From NCBI GenBank assembly GCA_048013815.1, contig CM106585.1:6262001-6326000 (forward strand): 64,000 nt of DNA, read 5' to 3'. The translations under genes were made by a program, and so were the position numbers. A model generated the notes under the pieces. It saw nothing but the letters and a program-made list of their open reading frames with translations, did not search any database and was not told the origin of the DNA. This document shows positions 50,010 to 61,000 of the stretch, piece by piece; the first letter of the stretch is position 1; each line of letters opens with the position of its first letter. The stretch comes from Setoptus koraiensis (taxonomy: Eukaryota > Arthropoda).

Positions 50010-50231
50010 AAAAAGTAGATAAGCAATTTAATTACAGTTTCAGCCAATTGATTGGGGCCACTGGCTGGCTGGCTGGCTGGTTGGCTCGCTCGCTTGGCCC
50101 CGTGCGGCCGTGCCGTCTCCGTTTGTTCTAGCTGTAGACGCTGGCTGGATGTGGACCTCAATCGACAATAATGGTACTTTTGAGATCGCATTCGCAGATA
50201 CACGCTCATTCAATGAGTTCTGATTCCGTCT

Positions 50232-50310
50232 GATCTGATCCGATCCGATCTTTCGGAGCTCGTCTCGTCTCGGCTCGTCTTATCTCGTCTCGTCTCGTCT
50301 CATTCAATTC
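50232..50310. repeat. GATCC / TCTCG pentamer arrays at the composition boundary
   Basis: GATCTGATCCGATCCGATC passes into TCGTCTCGTCTCG-type pentamers (about ten copies). GC-rich sequence lies to the left and AT-rich sequence begins within a few hundred bases to the right. Confidence 0.85.
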
Positions 50311-52080
50311 CAATGTCTGCTGTCTCTTGCTCTTGCTCTGTTAATCCCGGCCAGCGCGTTTGCAAAGCCCACAAATTGCCATGATCCGCCTCTTGATATA
50401 TTCGCCCTTCATTTCATTTGGGGCTCATGCTCCATTTTGTGGATCTGTCGAAAGTTTCACTATTAACTAGTGTGTCATCATGATCCGGCCCCATTAATGG
50501 CCAGGCGACACAAACGCTGGCTCTTGACTTATTAGCCGCTCGTTCACGGTGTTGCTGCCGCCGCCGCTGATCGCTGGACCTCGCTACCGAAAATGATCGA
50601 CTCGTCGTCGATGCTCCAAAGTTAGCTTACTTGAAATCACCGCAAATCGCCACAAACAAACATACAAGTAAGCCACTATCGTAGTATGTGCACGCTTTGG
50701 ATCTATTAAGAGATAAACGCTCGCAACGCTTGTAATAATGACGACACACAAGCTCCCAAAGAAATCGCCCCGATTAACAACAAACAAGAGCAATTCTTAT
50801 TTCAATCAATATTGCACGGCTAGATTGACACAAATGGGCGCACAGATTGCCCATTGGCAATGATGATATTACAAAATTAGTTACTTTAGCAACTAACCGT
50901 TTTAGTTCAGTTTATCACATTGCATCAATGATGATGTGTCACCAGCTTCCACTTCCGTTTTCACCTCTAGCCAGTCGCGAAAGCTGCTCGAAGGTTGCCC
51001 CATTTATAATGGTGGTTCGCTCAAACGAATCACCAACGAATGGACAAAGCTATCTGACTAGCTTCGCTATTCGTGTAGAAATACTGCAGGCAAATACTGC
51101 GAAATACTCCTCCAGATGCCCTTCTCCTATCCCATCTATCTTGGCCTCCTCGTGGCTTAGCCAGCCAAAGTTTCCCTCACCATGTAGATGAACTCATCGA
51201 TCATCGCGAGAGCTAGCTCATGAGGATACAATGAAATCGCGAAAAATGATAAAGTAAGACATTGTTCAAATGAAAACTAACTGCCTGTCTGAGAACCAGC
51301 CGCCTTTCGCCAATCAACAACCAACTCTTGCCACACTGACGATTTTTATATCTCGATACATCATCACTTTTGTCTCTGACGACACTATTAGAGTCAACAA
51401 TTTTCAGTCTGTATGCCATAACCATCACCATCAATTGATAGATTCTCACCTCGAACGATCACATGCACCTAGATCGGCCGAGTCGCATGTCGAGGCACCA
51501 TATATCACAATCGGGTGCCAGTTTTTTATCAGATAGAGTTGCGGACCTGTGAAAAAAAACTGATAAAGCAAATAAATTATAACCAGAAAAAAATTAAATT
51601 CAAGGTGAAAACAGGTAGCTGGCTGCTTTTTCAACCATTTCACCACTGCTTGCCAGACTTCGCGTGCAAACCACAAGTTCCCGCAAGTCAACTCTCGAAG
51701 TCAATCGTTCACCAATGATGCCAAGTTAATTTATCTTGACATCATGGTGCGTACTTTAGTATCCAATCAACTACTCTCACGATAAAGTTTCTTGATAAAC
51801 TTGATAAAGACTGTCATAAAGATTGCACTGCCATCTAAATGATAGGATCATCTCTCTTTGGGCTTTTGCAAAATGCTACAACTACTGTCAGTTAATACTC
51901 TGATACTTATTTGATCCGAGATAGTCAATACTCAGCGACTTTCTAATATATCGTCTGAGTGATAACAGTGTAAGGGAGCCAGTTGGATAACACAAAGTCG
52001 TGTTGAAGTTCAACACTAGAAATGATAATTACCATTGAAAGATTTCCAGCGGGCTTTGAGATATAGTTGCGGGTAGATTA

Positions 52081-52086
52081 TTTATT
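52081..52086 (-). terminator. Polyadenylation signal of egghead
   Basis: Minus-strand AATAAA 36 bp beyond the egh stop codon at 52122-52124. Confidence 0.75.
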
Positions 52087-52121
52087 AAGATAACTACGTC
52101 TCTCTCAGTCTACATCGCTAT

Positions 52122-53792
52122 TCATATATCTATGACGGATTTGAATTGCTTTTCTACAATATAGAATTTATGTTTCTTGCCAAATATTCCCCACACAACG
52201 GCAATATTTTCAATGAATATGTTGAGAGGTAGGGTAAATATGGCACCGATAAGATACACAAATAGTCTTCTATATCCTATTCGTTTGATATTAAACGATT
52301 TCATAACACCAAACATGTACATATAAATTGTCACTGCTCCACAAAATGACGCCAAAGAATTGAACCAGGTCTGAGCAGGCAAGGGAAACAAATTTGCTAT
52401 TATTAAGTTTGAGGTTATCAATGGCACTGCTAGCCAAGAATAAAGCGATATTGCCAGAAATATCTTATTGATAAGAGGAACTTTAGATGAGTGTACGACA
52501 AGAAATATTCCTTGCATCCAGCGTTTTCGTTGTTGTATAAGATCCGAGATCTGATCAGGAACAGTTAGATAGAAGATGAAGAAGTAAGTCAGATGAGGAT
52601 TATAACGGATGTTCGAACAGACAACGAGCTAGGCTTATCAAGGTCTACTTACAGTAAATGGTGATTTTTCCCACATTTCCCCTTCAATGAAATTGAAAGT
52701 GTAACCTTGTTTGTATGCGATCATGGAGAAGTAACAATCTTCAGCGACTGAACCATCAAGTCCGTGATCAAATGAAACACTTTTCTCGGCTAGATATTTG
52801 GTCACAACAAAAGAGCCTAATTTATAGAAAGAGAAAGAATGCAAATTTCGGTTAGTCTATAAAAAAACATTTTGTCAGCATCAAAGTGATGGTCATCTCT
52901 GTCCTCTACAATTCTCACCCTTCCATCCAAATAGTGGTCGATGAAACATGTAAAATTGAAATCTGAGCTTGCCCATATCGTCTGCTACCCTGAATGAATC
53001 GGCCAAGGTGGTTATCCAATTTACAATTTCCTCATTAGCATAGGTGATCAGTCCTTGTCCAAATGAGTGTTTTCCCTCCACTGTGAAGTTGATTATACCA
53101 TTGATGACGTTTTGAGTTAATAGAGTTTCCTCATCCAAATGCACTATATAATCACCATCGTTCAATTGACTCACTTTATCTTCAAGAGCATATTGAAGAG
53201 CTCTTGCCTTAAACAAAGCACCAGTAGATGTTTTATAGTTTGTTGGTACAACAACTTGTCTAATTCTCGGATCAAAGTCAAGTTCAATTTGTTTATCTGT
53301 AACAACTTCAACATTGAAGTTTTCCAATCCAGATTCCAGACACATTGCATGGTTTCTATTTACATTACGTCGCACTAGTTCCGGATAGAGGCCTCTAGTG
53401 ACAATACGGACGCAAATGAATGGTTTAATAGCAGAAGCATTGTGAGGTTGACTATTGTTTGTCTTGAGCTTTATTCTTCCAGGGAAGGCGTTGTATAATG
53501 TTAATCCGAGAAAGTTGCAAATGCATTGTGGCAATGATAGCAAAACAAAAAATTGCATCAAGTACAATAGGTAAGTTATCGCAGTTCCATATTTATCAAT
53601 TGGATTAAATTGTCCTAATGGGTCATAGGTTGTAGTTACAGATTCATTGTAGATAGTGGTTGTTGTAGATGGGGCCCGCTTGAACGAGATACCAAGCCCA
53701 TTGCCGGATGAGATTTCAAAAGTCAATATGACTATGATAAACATAAAACAATGTAGAATGTGTCTAGCATGAGACATGAGATTTCTGAGCAT
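52122..53792 (-). CDS. egh: Egghead: beta-1,4-mannosyltransferase of glycosphingolipid synthesis, three exons
   Basis: Exons 53792-52919, 52816-52653 and 52550-52122 give 488 residues; Drosophila Egh has about 457. Both introns are 102 bp. Junctions are G|GTGAGA with TTAG|GC, and ACT|GTAAGT with ATCAG|ATC, all in frame. Two N-terminal hydrophobic helices (about 13-27 and 70-98) precede the GT2-type catalytic domain, which has CVRIVTRG (127-134), GLENF (155-159), TGALFKARALQY (190-201), the acidic HLDEE (218-222), EDC (317-319) and the QxxRW motif (353-357). Several helices follow at the C-terminus. These motifs match Egghead/BRE-3, which adds mannose to glucosylceramide to make the MacCer core of arthro-series glycolipids in the secretory pathway. 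ATG 53792 is first in frame, with a second Met five codons on. The N-terminal linker (about 31-60) is longer and more Thr-rich than in the fly. Confidence 0.96.
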
Positions 53793-53810
53793 AATAGTAA
53801 TACGGTGCTA

Positions 53811-53843
53811 CTTTTTTTGGTTTGGTTTGGTTTGGTTTGGTGC
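53811..53843. repeat. TTTGG pentamer microsatellite
   Basis: GGTTTGGTTTGGTTTGG run starting about 20 bp upstream of the egh start codon, in its presumed 5' leader. Confidence 0.9.
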
Positions 53844-55740
53844 TATAATTATTGCTTGATGATCTGGTTGCCAGTGGTGGGGTGGGCGCTTTTGACGGGG
53901 GCAATTTCAGCAGGTAAAATAAAATACGTGATAATAAGTTTCTTCCATGAGCGTCGATGGAGCGATCTACGAGTATCTTGTGTTTCTTCTATTCAGTTCG
54001 GGATTGGGCCGCCTATACCTACCGCCTTTTTGTGTCAGGGTATCTGGTATGTGTATATCTGGTAATGGTGCTAGTTACAATTAGATATCAATGTTGATGT
54101 CGTAGAATGCCAGCGCCGATTGCAGTTTTGAGATTAGTTGGACTGACGAATTTTCTATTGGATTGGATCGGTTGGTATCATATGAGCTGGTGTTTGTCAG
54201 CAAGTCTACAAGTCTATCACCATGGTTCGCGGTAGCCGTTCGGGTATAAATCCGAATATCAACCTTTTATTACAATTGTGTCTGTTTATTGCTATTAATA
54301 CTCGTCATTAATATATTTCTGATGGATATAAATTCGCTGACTAAACAGGGTGTAGACCTTTTGCGTGCGTGTGCCTGCTTCCATTGGCTTCCTTCTGATG
54401 TCTGTGCCAAAATCAATGCCTTCAACAAAGCCTCCGATTTGGCTCTGTTTGTGTTCTTTCGCGCGCGCACACACACGCACACATGTGCCGCACCTATGTG
54501 TAACTTTGACAATGGCCTCATCACCAGTACTGAAAGGCGCCGCCAGAGGCGCTCTTGTCAACGCCCTGTCAGTGTCTCGGTGCACACACAGTTGCGTGAT
54601 ATAAACGATTTATCTACTCAATACCCATGGTTGTTCAAACTTTAGACAATGGCTTAATTGCACTACACGAAATACCTGCAATTCAATATACAATAGAAGA
54701 GAGCGGACTGGAATAGATGTCGCCCAAATAATAGTTTACACAAGTAGCGAGGGCGCGGGTTTGCTCGTGTTGTCCATGGGCTCGGAGCGGCCTCTCGCGT
54801 ACTTTTTCGCTACCAACTGTGGCCGACGCAAGGTGCACGTGCGAACGCGCGGCCAACGTTCAGCAGCATGTTCTGTGCCATCAACACCAACACGGGCGAA
54901 ACAACAATCTTGTTGTTGTTGTTCCAGGATTCTAAGAAGATTCTAGATATAAGATTGTAAGAAATCTAGGATTTTATGGATATAATCACAAACTCAACTG
55001 ATGCTCTGTGAAATACTCACTGATGGCCCCAGTTGTACGGCAAATATCAGTGGGAAACCCATCTTAAAAGTACATGTTGTTGAGGCAATCTGTGTGATGT
55101 TCATAAGAGTGCCAACGTCGGACAGATCATCCTACAAGATGCTTATGAAATTGATGCGTAATCTACACTGGGCGCACCGTTATTCTGCGCGCACTAATTT
55201 ATGTAAAATATAGAGGAAAAAATTGCAAAAATAAACAAGCGGTTGTGTTGGGAATATCTTGCAGTGCGTTGCGCAGATTCTTCAGAGAAAAATGATAGTT
55301 CCTTCAAAATCTTTAACAAAATCTTCAACTATTGCCGTAGGACATTTACTTCGTCCAAATCTTCAGGCTGTGAAGAAGTAGACTAACTAAATATCGATAT
55401 GAATGATATGATATATTGGTGAGGATTACACGGTAATTACTCAATCTGACAAGAAAGTAGTGAGAGTAGCGATTGAGAAGGTTTCGCCCATTCATCTAGA
55501 GAACCAGCAAAAAGATTGAAACAAAGATATTCCCCAATCGCCCGATATGATCAGGCAATTCAACAATTTTGAGAGTTCTATCGAGACCTTTTTCTTTTAG
55601 ATCTGAGCCGAAACTTCCGGCACTTCCGACATGTAATCATTGAGATAGAGAAAATCGCTCATGATCGACACTTCATATAAGCTGTTCTGGTCACGGAATC
55701 GCACTGGAATATGCTAAATCATCATGGAGCCTTCAAATAC

Positions 55741-55835
55741 ATTGTTGTGTAGACTGTAGTTGTTGTAGATGAGACGTAACCCAATGAGATACGAGGACCG
55801 TTGCTGGATGAGATTTCTACGCACAATAGTAATTC
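55741..55835 (-). pseudogene. Decayed fragment of the egghead 5' end
   Basis: About 95 bp resembles egh exon 1 and its 5' flank (53637-53800) on the same strand. Shared words include GTTGTTGTAGATG, TGAGATAC, TTGC(T/C)GGATGAGATTTC and CACAATAGTAAT/CATAATAGTAAT. Relative to egh, 68 bp between two copies of ATGAGATTTC (53708 and 53776) are missing, leaving one copy. The loss is out of frame, and the start codon has become GTG. The rest of egh is not present, so this is a broken partial duplication. Confidence 0.7.
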
Positions 55836-58016
55836 AATGTTTTGATGCGACGATTCGTTGATTCTGGTCTATTGGGGTTTTCGATAGATTAGTTAGAAGC
55901 TCGCGATAAAAGAGTCAAGCAAAGACATACTTTGTTCAGATTTTTCTAGAACTCGATCCGAGGTGATGGATGAGATCTCGCTCGCTAATTAGTGGCACAA
56001 GCAAGTTAGTTGTAAGGGCGACATTTAAGTGATATGAGCAATTAATTAAGTTATCTGTGAGCCGCGCAATTATCAGAATATTAATAATTACAAGATGATA
56101 GCGATGATAGCTATTTATCTCGTGATAGAACAATCTGTCAGTCAATCAATAGATGATCTGGCTAGAGTGATCTATCGTCTTTCGTGTCGACTCGTTTGAT
56201 GTCATAAGTTGATTTGCTTGATATACACCATAAACATCAAGGTCTTCTCAAGATCGGCGTTAATTGTGATGTCTCTCTGCAAGTTTCGGTGTTGGTGTTG
56301 ATGTTATTGAGAGTCATCAAGAGTGCAAGCAAACAGTGTTGACTCCATCAACAGAGATTCACATAAACATATATAATATATTAGTGTGTGTACTAGTGCA
56401 GTGATACAACTATCTAAATAGTCGATATCGTTCGAATCTTAAGTGGTTTCGTTTTTTGGGTTCATTTTCTAAATCAAGGTTATTCAGTTACATACGCCTG
56501 CCAAATGTTTGAGCCACTATTACCAACAATCGTTTCACAACCAACAGTGGGCATCGTTTGGGACCCGGAAGTAGCTCAGTTTAGTTTCACGCGCACTGGC
56601 TCAACTACATATCTGCTGTATATCAAGACCAAATCAGTGATCACACCACGACACACAAATGAAGTTAGTTGGTTGTTGGATCAATGGTCATACAAACTGG
56701 GTCACTTGTTGCTCGTTTCTCTCTAATGTGGTTGCTATGGAATTGATCACAATTGCTGAGTATTGGACGAAACTTGCCAGTTGGTGATATAATTAACTGC
56801 AAACTGCTGTTATAGCCATCATAGTTAGCGCAGACAAACTAGTCTAGATACGATAACAATTTGTCAGCGTAGCAGCTGTGTCCTACGAGTGATTCATTGG
56901 AAGTCTTGGCTGCTATGATGATGGAATCTTTCCATCAAATAAATCAATTATAACTACTTGAGATATAAACATGTTAATCTGCATGACATCAATAAATAAC
57001 AAAACAAAAATAATTATATTATAATGGCTGATAATGCTAATTCTTCTTCATATTTCTCATTTGTCTGTCTATCTATCTATTATCTGTTTGCTCTACGCCA
57101 GTGCATCTGCAATGGCGCTGCTAATAAATGGGAAACAAATGGCATAAGTTTCAGTTGTTATCTGTAAGTTAATCAATAGTAGCAAGGATCATTGATTTAT
57201 ATTGTGTTCATTGTGCGCCCATCATTGATATCTATAATCTGCCGCTGGCATCAGCAAACTGATGATATATATAGGTTCTTTCCCAAGATCCCTCTCACAA
57301 GTTATATATATATATCTTTGCTTTGTGTGGCTACCAGATACCATATAGCACAACAATTACTGTGATGTATCTCCACTTTTCAAGCACAGATACATTTTTG
57401 CGTTGTGGTCTCTTGTTAAGACGACACAGCAGGTTACCAATGGGAGCAAGCCAATTAAACATTTCAATAAAAGTTGATCTCTATTTGATATGTGTCGTCA
57501 ATATGTGCTCTCATTAGGCCTAGCAAAGATCATGAGTTGAGTCTGATAGCAACAAGTGTGCGTGTAATACTAATAATAATGAGATTATCGTTCGATATAG
57601 TCTCACAACTTGTTTTTCGGGTGTCTCAGGCTACGCCCTTGTCATGAAACACGTTGTCCAGCTTGTAACGTATATCTCCTTTGTCAATTAACGATATATA
57701 TCGATATACATGATGCATTGAACGAAGACGGCTTTCTCGTATCGGTTTTGACACTCGTGGCTCGCACTGGTCCATAGTTAACGCAAATATATATTGACGA
57801 CATTGACATTACATCGCGCTTCATTGTGACATTCACAGTTTCACAGGCACTGGATATCATCAATAAACAAAGTTAAGATTTGTTAGTTTCTGTTACCTAC
57901 AGACATAATAATATTCTCTAAGTTCACATATAGAAACATAATTACAAAAACTCATCGAGCGGGCCCAATTCGCAAAGACAGCTCAAGTCACTATTGAGCT
58001 CCCGAGTGGCACAACA

Positions 58017-61000
58017 ATGATTTATTCTGCCATCCCGAAACTGGCCTCATTGGGTAGGTTTGCCATCAAAATACTGCCCACAAGCGGCAAATTCAGTATT
58101 CAATGAAATGATTGTCCTCACTGATAACTCGTAACTCAAATCTCAATCTCTCGTGAATATTCATATTACTCCATTGCACTGTTAGCGGCTTTGCTGCTCT
58201 TGATTGCCTCGGGCTGCCATGGCTTTAAATTCGGAAGAATATATAAATATGAACTGAGCGGAAATGTGGACACACGTGTATCCAGTATTGAGCGTGATCA
58301 ACATTCTGGTATGGCCATCAAGTCGACTGTGCTTCTTCAAAAAAAATCTGAAAATGAGCTCATGGTCAAGGTAAGTCGTTCGAGCCACACAATCTAATAT
58401 CGCTTTGAGAATATATGCTGATAAAGAGCACACATTCAACTGATCTCGTGATTTTGCCCCCATCATCTTGCTTTATCAGCTTGACAAACCGCTCATCGCT
58501 GCCTACAATGACCTAATAGCAGACTTGAAAAATTACACCTACGATTACAAGCCTGTGGACAGCTCTACTTTTCTGGATCAAGCATTCAGAATTCGTAGTA
58601 GATCCGCAAACGGTCCTTTGGAATCGTTTGATATCTACACAAATGAGCCTAAATGGGTTAGCAACCTTAAGCGCGGTTTATTGTCATTCTTTCAAATCAA
58701 AGTGGACCCCGTAAATTCGGCCTACTCAGTGAAGGAGGTAAGTCATTGTCGACGTTGGCATTCATGCAAGACTTGGCGCTAATTAGCAATGACGCAATAC
58801 TAATCTGCCTTCAATCTATCCCCGCTACTGTGTGTGATCAATCACTGTGTGTCGATCCGGCTAGAAATCTGTTTTGGGCGAATGTGAAACAGATTATGTG
58901 TTGTTGGAATCCGCTGGCGCTATCAATATGTCAAAAACGAGAAATCTCGAAAAATGCACAGACAGATATGAGAGGAAGTTCACGGGCTACGAGGTCAAAG
59001 AATGTAAAACATGTAATCTTGACACTCAGGATTTCAAGCACGCTGGCGCCTCATTCACTTATAATCTTGCAGGTACTCGCAAGCTTTATGTTTTGGAATC
59101 GGCATCTCTTCAAGACTGGACCAGATTCTCTGCGTTCGGTATCGGGAGTCACAAAAGAATTGTCGAGTCAACGTTCGATTTGACGCTGATGGGCGATTCA
59201 GCCGGCTACATCGATATCCAATTCGACAGCGTCCTAAGTAACCAGATCACCTATGACAGTCCCCTGGGCACTGATTTTAATGCTCCCATCAACATGGAAG
59301 AGTCTAATTATTTGAGCCAAGTCTACAACCAACCGGCCACAGTTGAGGAAGTGCTGACATTCATGGACGATCTAGTGAAGGAACAGCGACGATACGTGTC
59401 CGATCTTGATGGCGAGGACACGAAAAGCATCGAATACAAGTCGCAATCACGAATGGGCGAGCAATTCATGAAATTAGTCAACCATGTTTCTCTGCTCGAT
59501 GGGCCAAAATTGGACAGTCTCTTCTCCGAAGTGGACGGCAAGGGCGAGGCGTACAAGAAGATGTTCTTTGATGCCGTATCGATAGCTGGCACAAATCCGG
59601 CCTTTATGTTTATGAAGAAACAAATTGAGAACGGCGATTTGCCATCCAAGCGCCAGAAAGAATTTCTATCGCGCGCCTCTTACAATTTGCGCGTACCCTC
59701 AAAGGCTCTATTCGACGAATATGTCAATTTGTGTCGCTCCGACAAAATACAATCCCAGCCTGAGTCTAAGCGCGCCTGTGTCCTGCCATTGGCCTCGCTG
59801 ATTCATCAGCATTGCGCCCAGCCGCACATCAAGGCCCTCAGAAAGCGCCAACCATCCAAGCTGGAGGGTGTTTGTGATCTCGCCACCGGCGAGGAATATT
59901 ATCACAAGATTGTGTCCCTGGTACAGCCAGCCAATCCCGAAGAGGCGACAGTTGGTGAAAAAATGCTCCTCATTAAGGTGGTAGGAGAGCTCGGTGTCAA
60001 GCCCGGTCTTGAATTGTTGACCAATTATGCGAAGGCTCGCAACGAGCATCCGGTGTTGCGTTCGGGCGCCTTGTGGAGCATGAAAAAAATAGCACACTTG
60101 TATCCTGATGATGTGAAACAGGTTGTGTTGCCCTTGTTCTATGACAGACGTGAATTATTAGAGGTTCGTATCGCATCATTTCACAATTGGTGGCTGTCAG
60201 GATTGGAATTGTACGAATTGGAGCAAATTACCAAAACAATGATAAGCGAGCCCAACAGACAATTGGTCACCTACATGTACTCGCTGATAACAAGCTCGGC
60301 TAAGTCGGAGAATGTTTGTTACAGTAATTGGGCCAAAATCGCTAATCATGCCGTGCCCATCATAAAGAAGGCAATGAAAAAGCATAGCTATCCGACGCCA
60401 ACAGACTCGATGGCACGTTTCTCGTCCACGTGGCTCAAGGATTATAATTATGGCACGGCAAGTATCATGTCGATGATTATCGCCAACGATAGCTTTGCGC
60501 CAACATATGTGTATTATAGCACCAGAGAAAATACCGTCGGAGAGATTACGCCTATGACGGTGACAATTCAAGCGCACGGTTTGGATAAATTAGTCAAGCG
60601 AGTCATTGGTATCAACGGCATGCTGTCGGACAAAGAGAACTTGTTGGATTTGTTCTCTCTGAAGAAGCGTAGCAAGCGTCAGGTGGCCGACAAGATCAAG
60701 CAAGAGATTCAGGATATTGACAAAGGTATTGAACTGAAAACGAGAGACTTCAACGATGTTTATGTGTCGTTGACATTGAGCGCTTATGGACGCATTGTAA
60801 CCTTCATGGACATTGATTCCAGCCAATTGAAGAAAATGGCCAGCGAGGACGGCACCATCAAGATACCAAATGTGAGAAAGATCTTACAGGCCTTTGACAA
60901 TTACACAATTCAATCCATGACATTGCCAGTGTCAACTGCGGACATCTTGACCAATCAAATGGGTGTGCCCATATTCCAAGAGATGACTGTGTTTGATTAT

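Larger units (their letters stand above)
29946..52080. other. Non-coding region: GC-rich to about 50.2 kb, then AT-rich
   Basis: About 22 kb without a recognisable gene. Longest open frames (for example 31410-32006, 44225-45040, 46445-47068) have no domain-like content and overlap other frames. The GC-rich part has triplet tracts (39318-39410, 42306-42455, 44096-44175), minisatellites, AT-only patches (35036-35086, 48419-48475), many short perfect hairpins and recurrent GGGGCCCC. Two donor-like minus-strand sites (TTAG|GTGAGT near 32007 and GGCCAG|GTGAGG near 38767) could mark untranslated exons of the sidestep gene. The right end (50.9-51.2 kb) holds a possible coding relic. Confidence 0.55.
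53793..58016. other. AT-rich intergenic region between egghead and vitellogenin
   Basis: No intact gene in this 4.2 kb. It would hold the divergent promoters of egh (minus) and vitellogenin (plus), but I see no convincing TATA box at a fixed distance from either start. Contents: a TTTGG array (53813-53841), a CA-rich patch (about 54464-54486), a decayed egh fragment (about 55741-55835) and TA runs near 57302-57316. Confidence 0.6.

Noticed and set aside
53813-53841. TTTGG array as a telomere-like repeat
   Set aside because: Only about six copies and an internal position. Arthropod telomere repeats are usually TTAGG, so this is an ordinary microsatellite.
54289-54645. 118-residue plus-strand frame
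   Set aside because: Crosses a CA microsatellite, has no recognised domain and is overlapped by an antisense frame. Chance openness is more likely.
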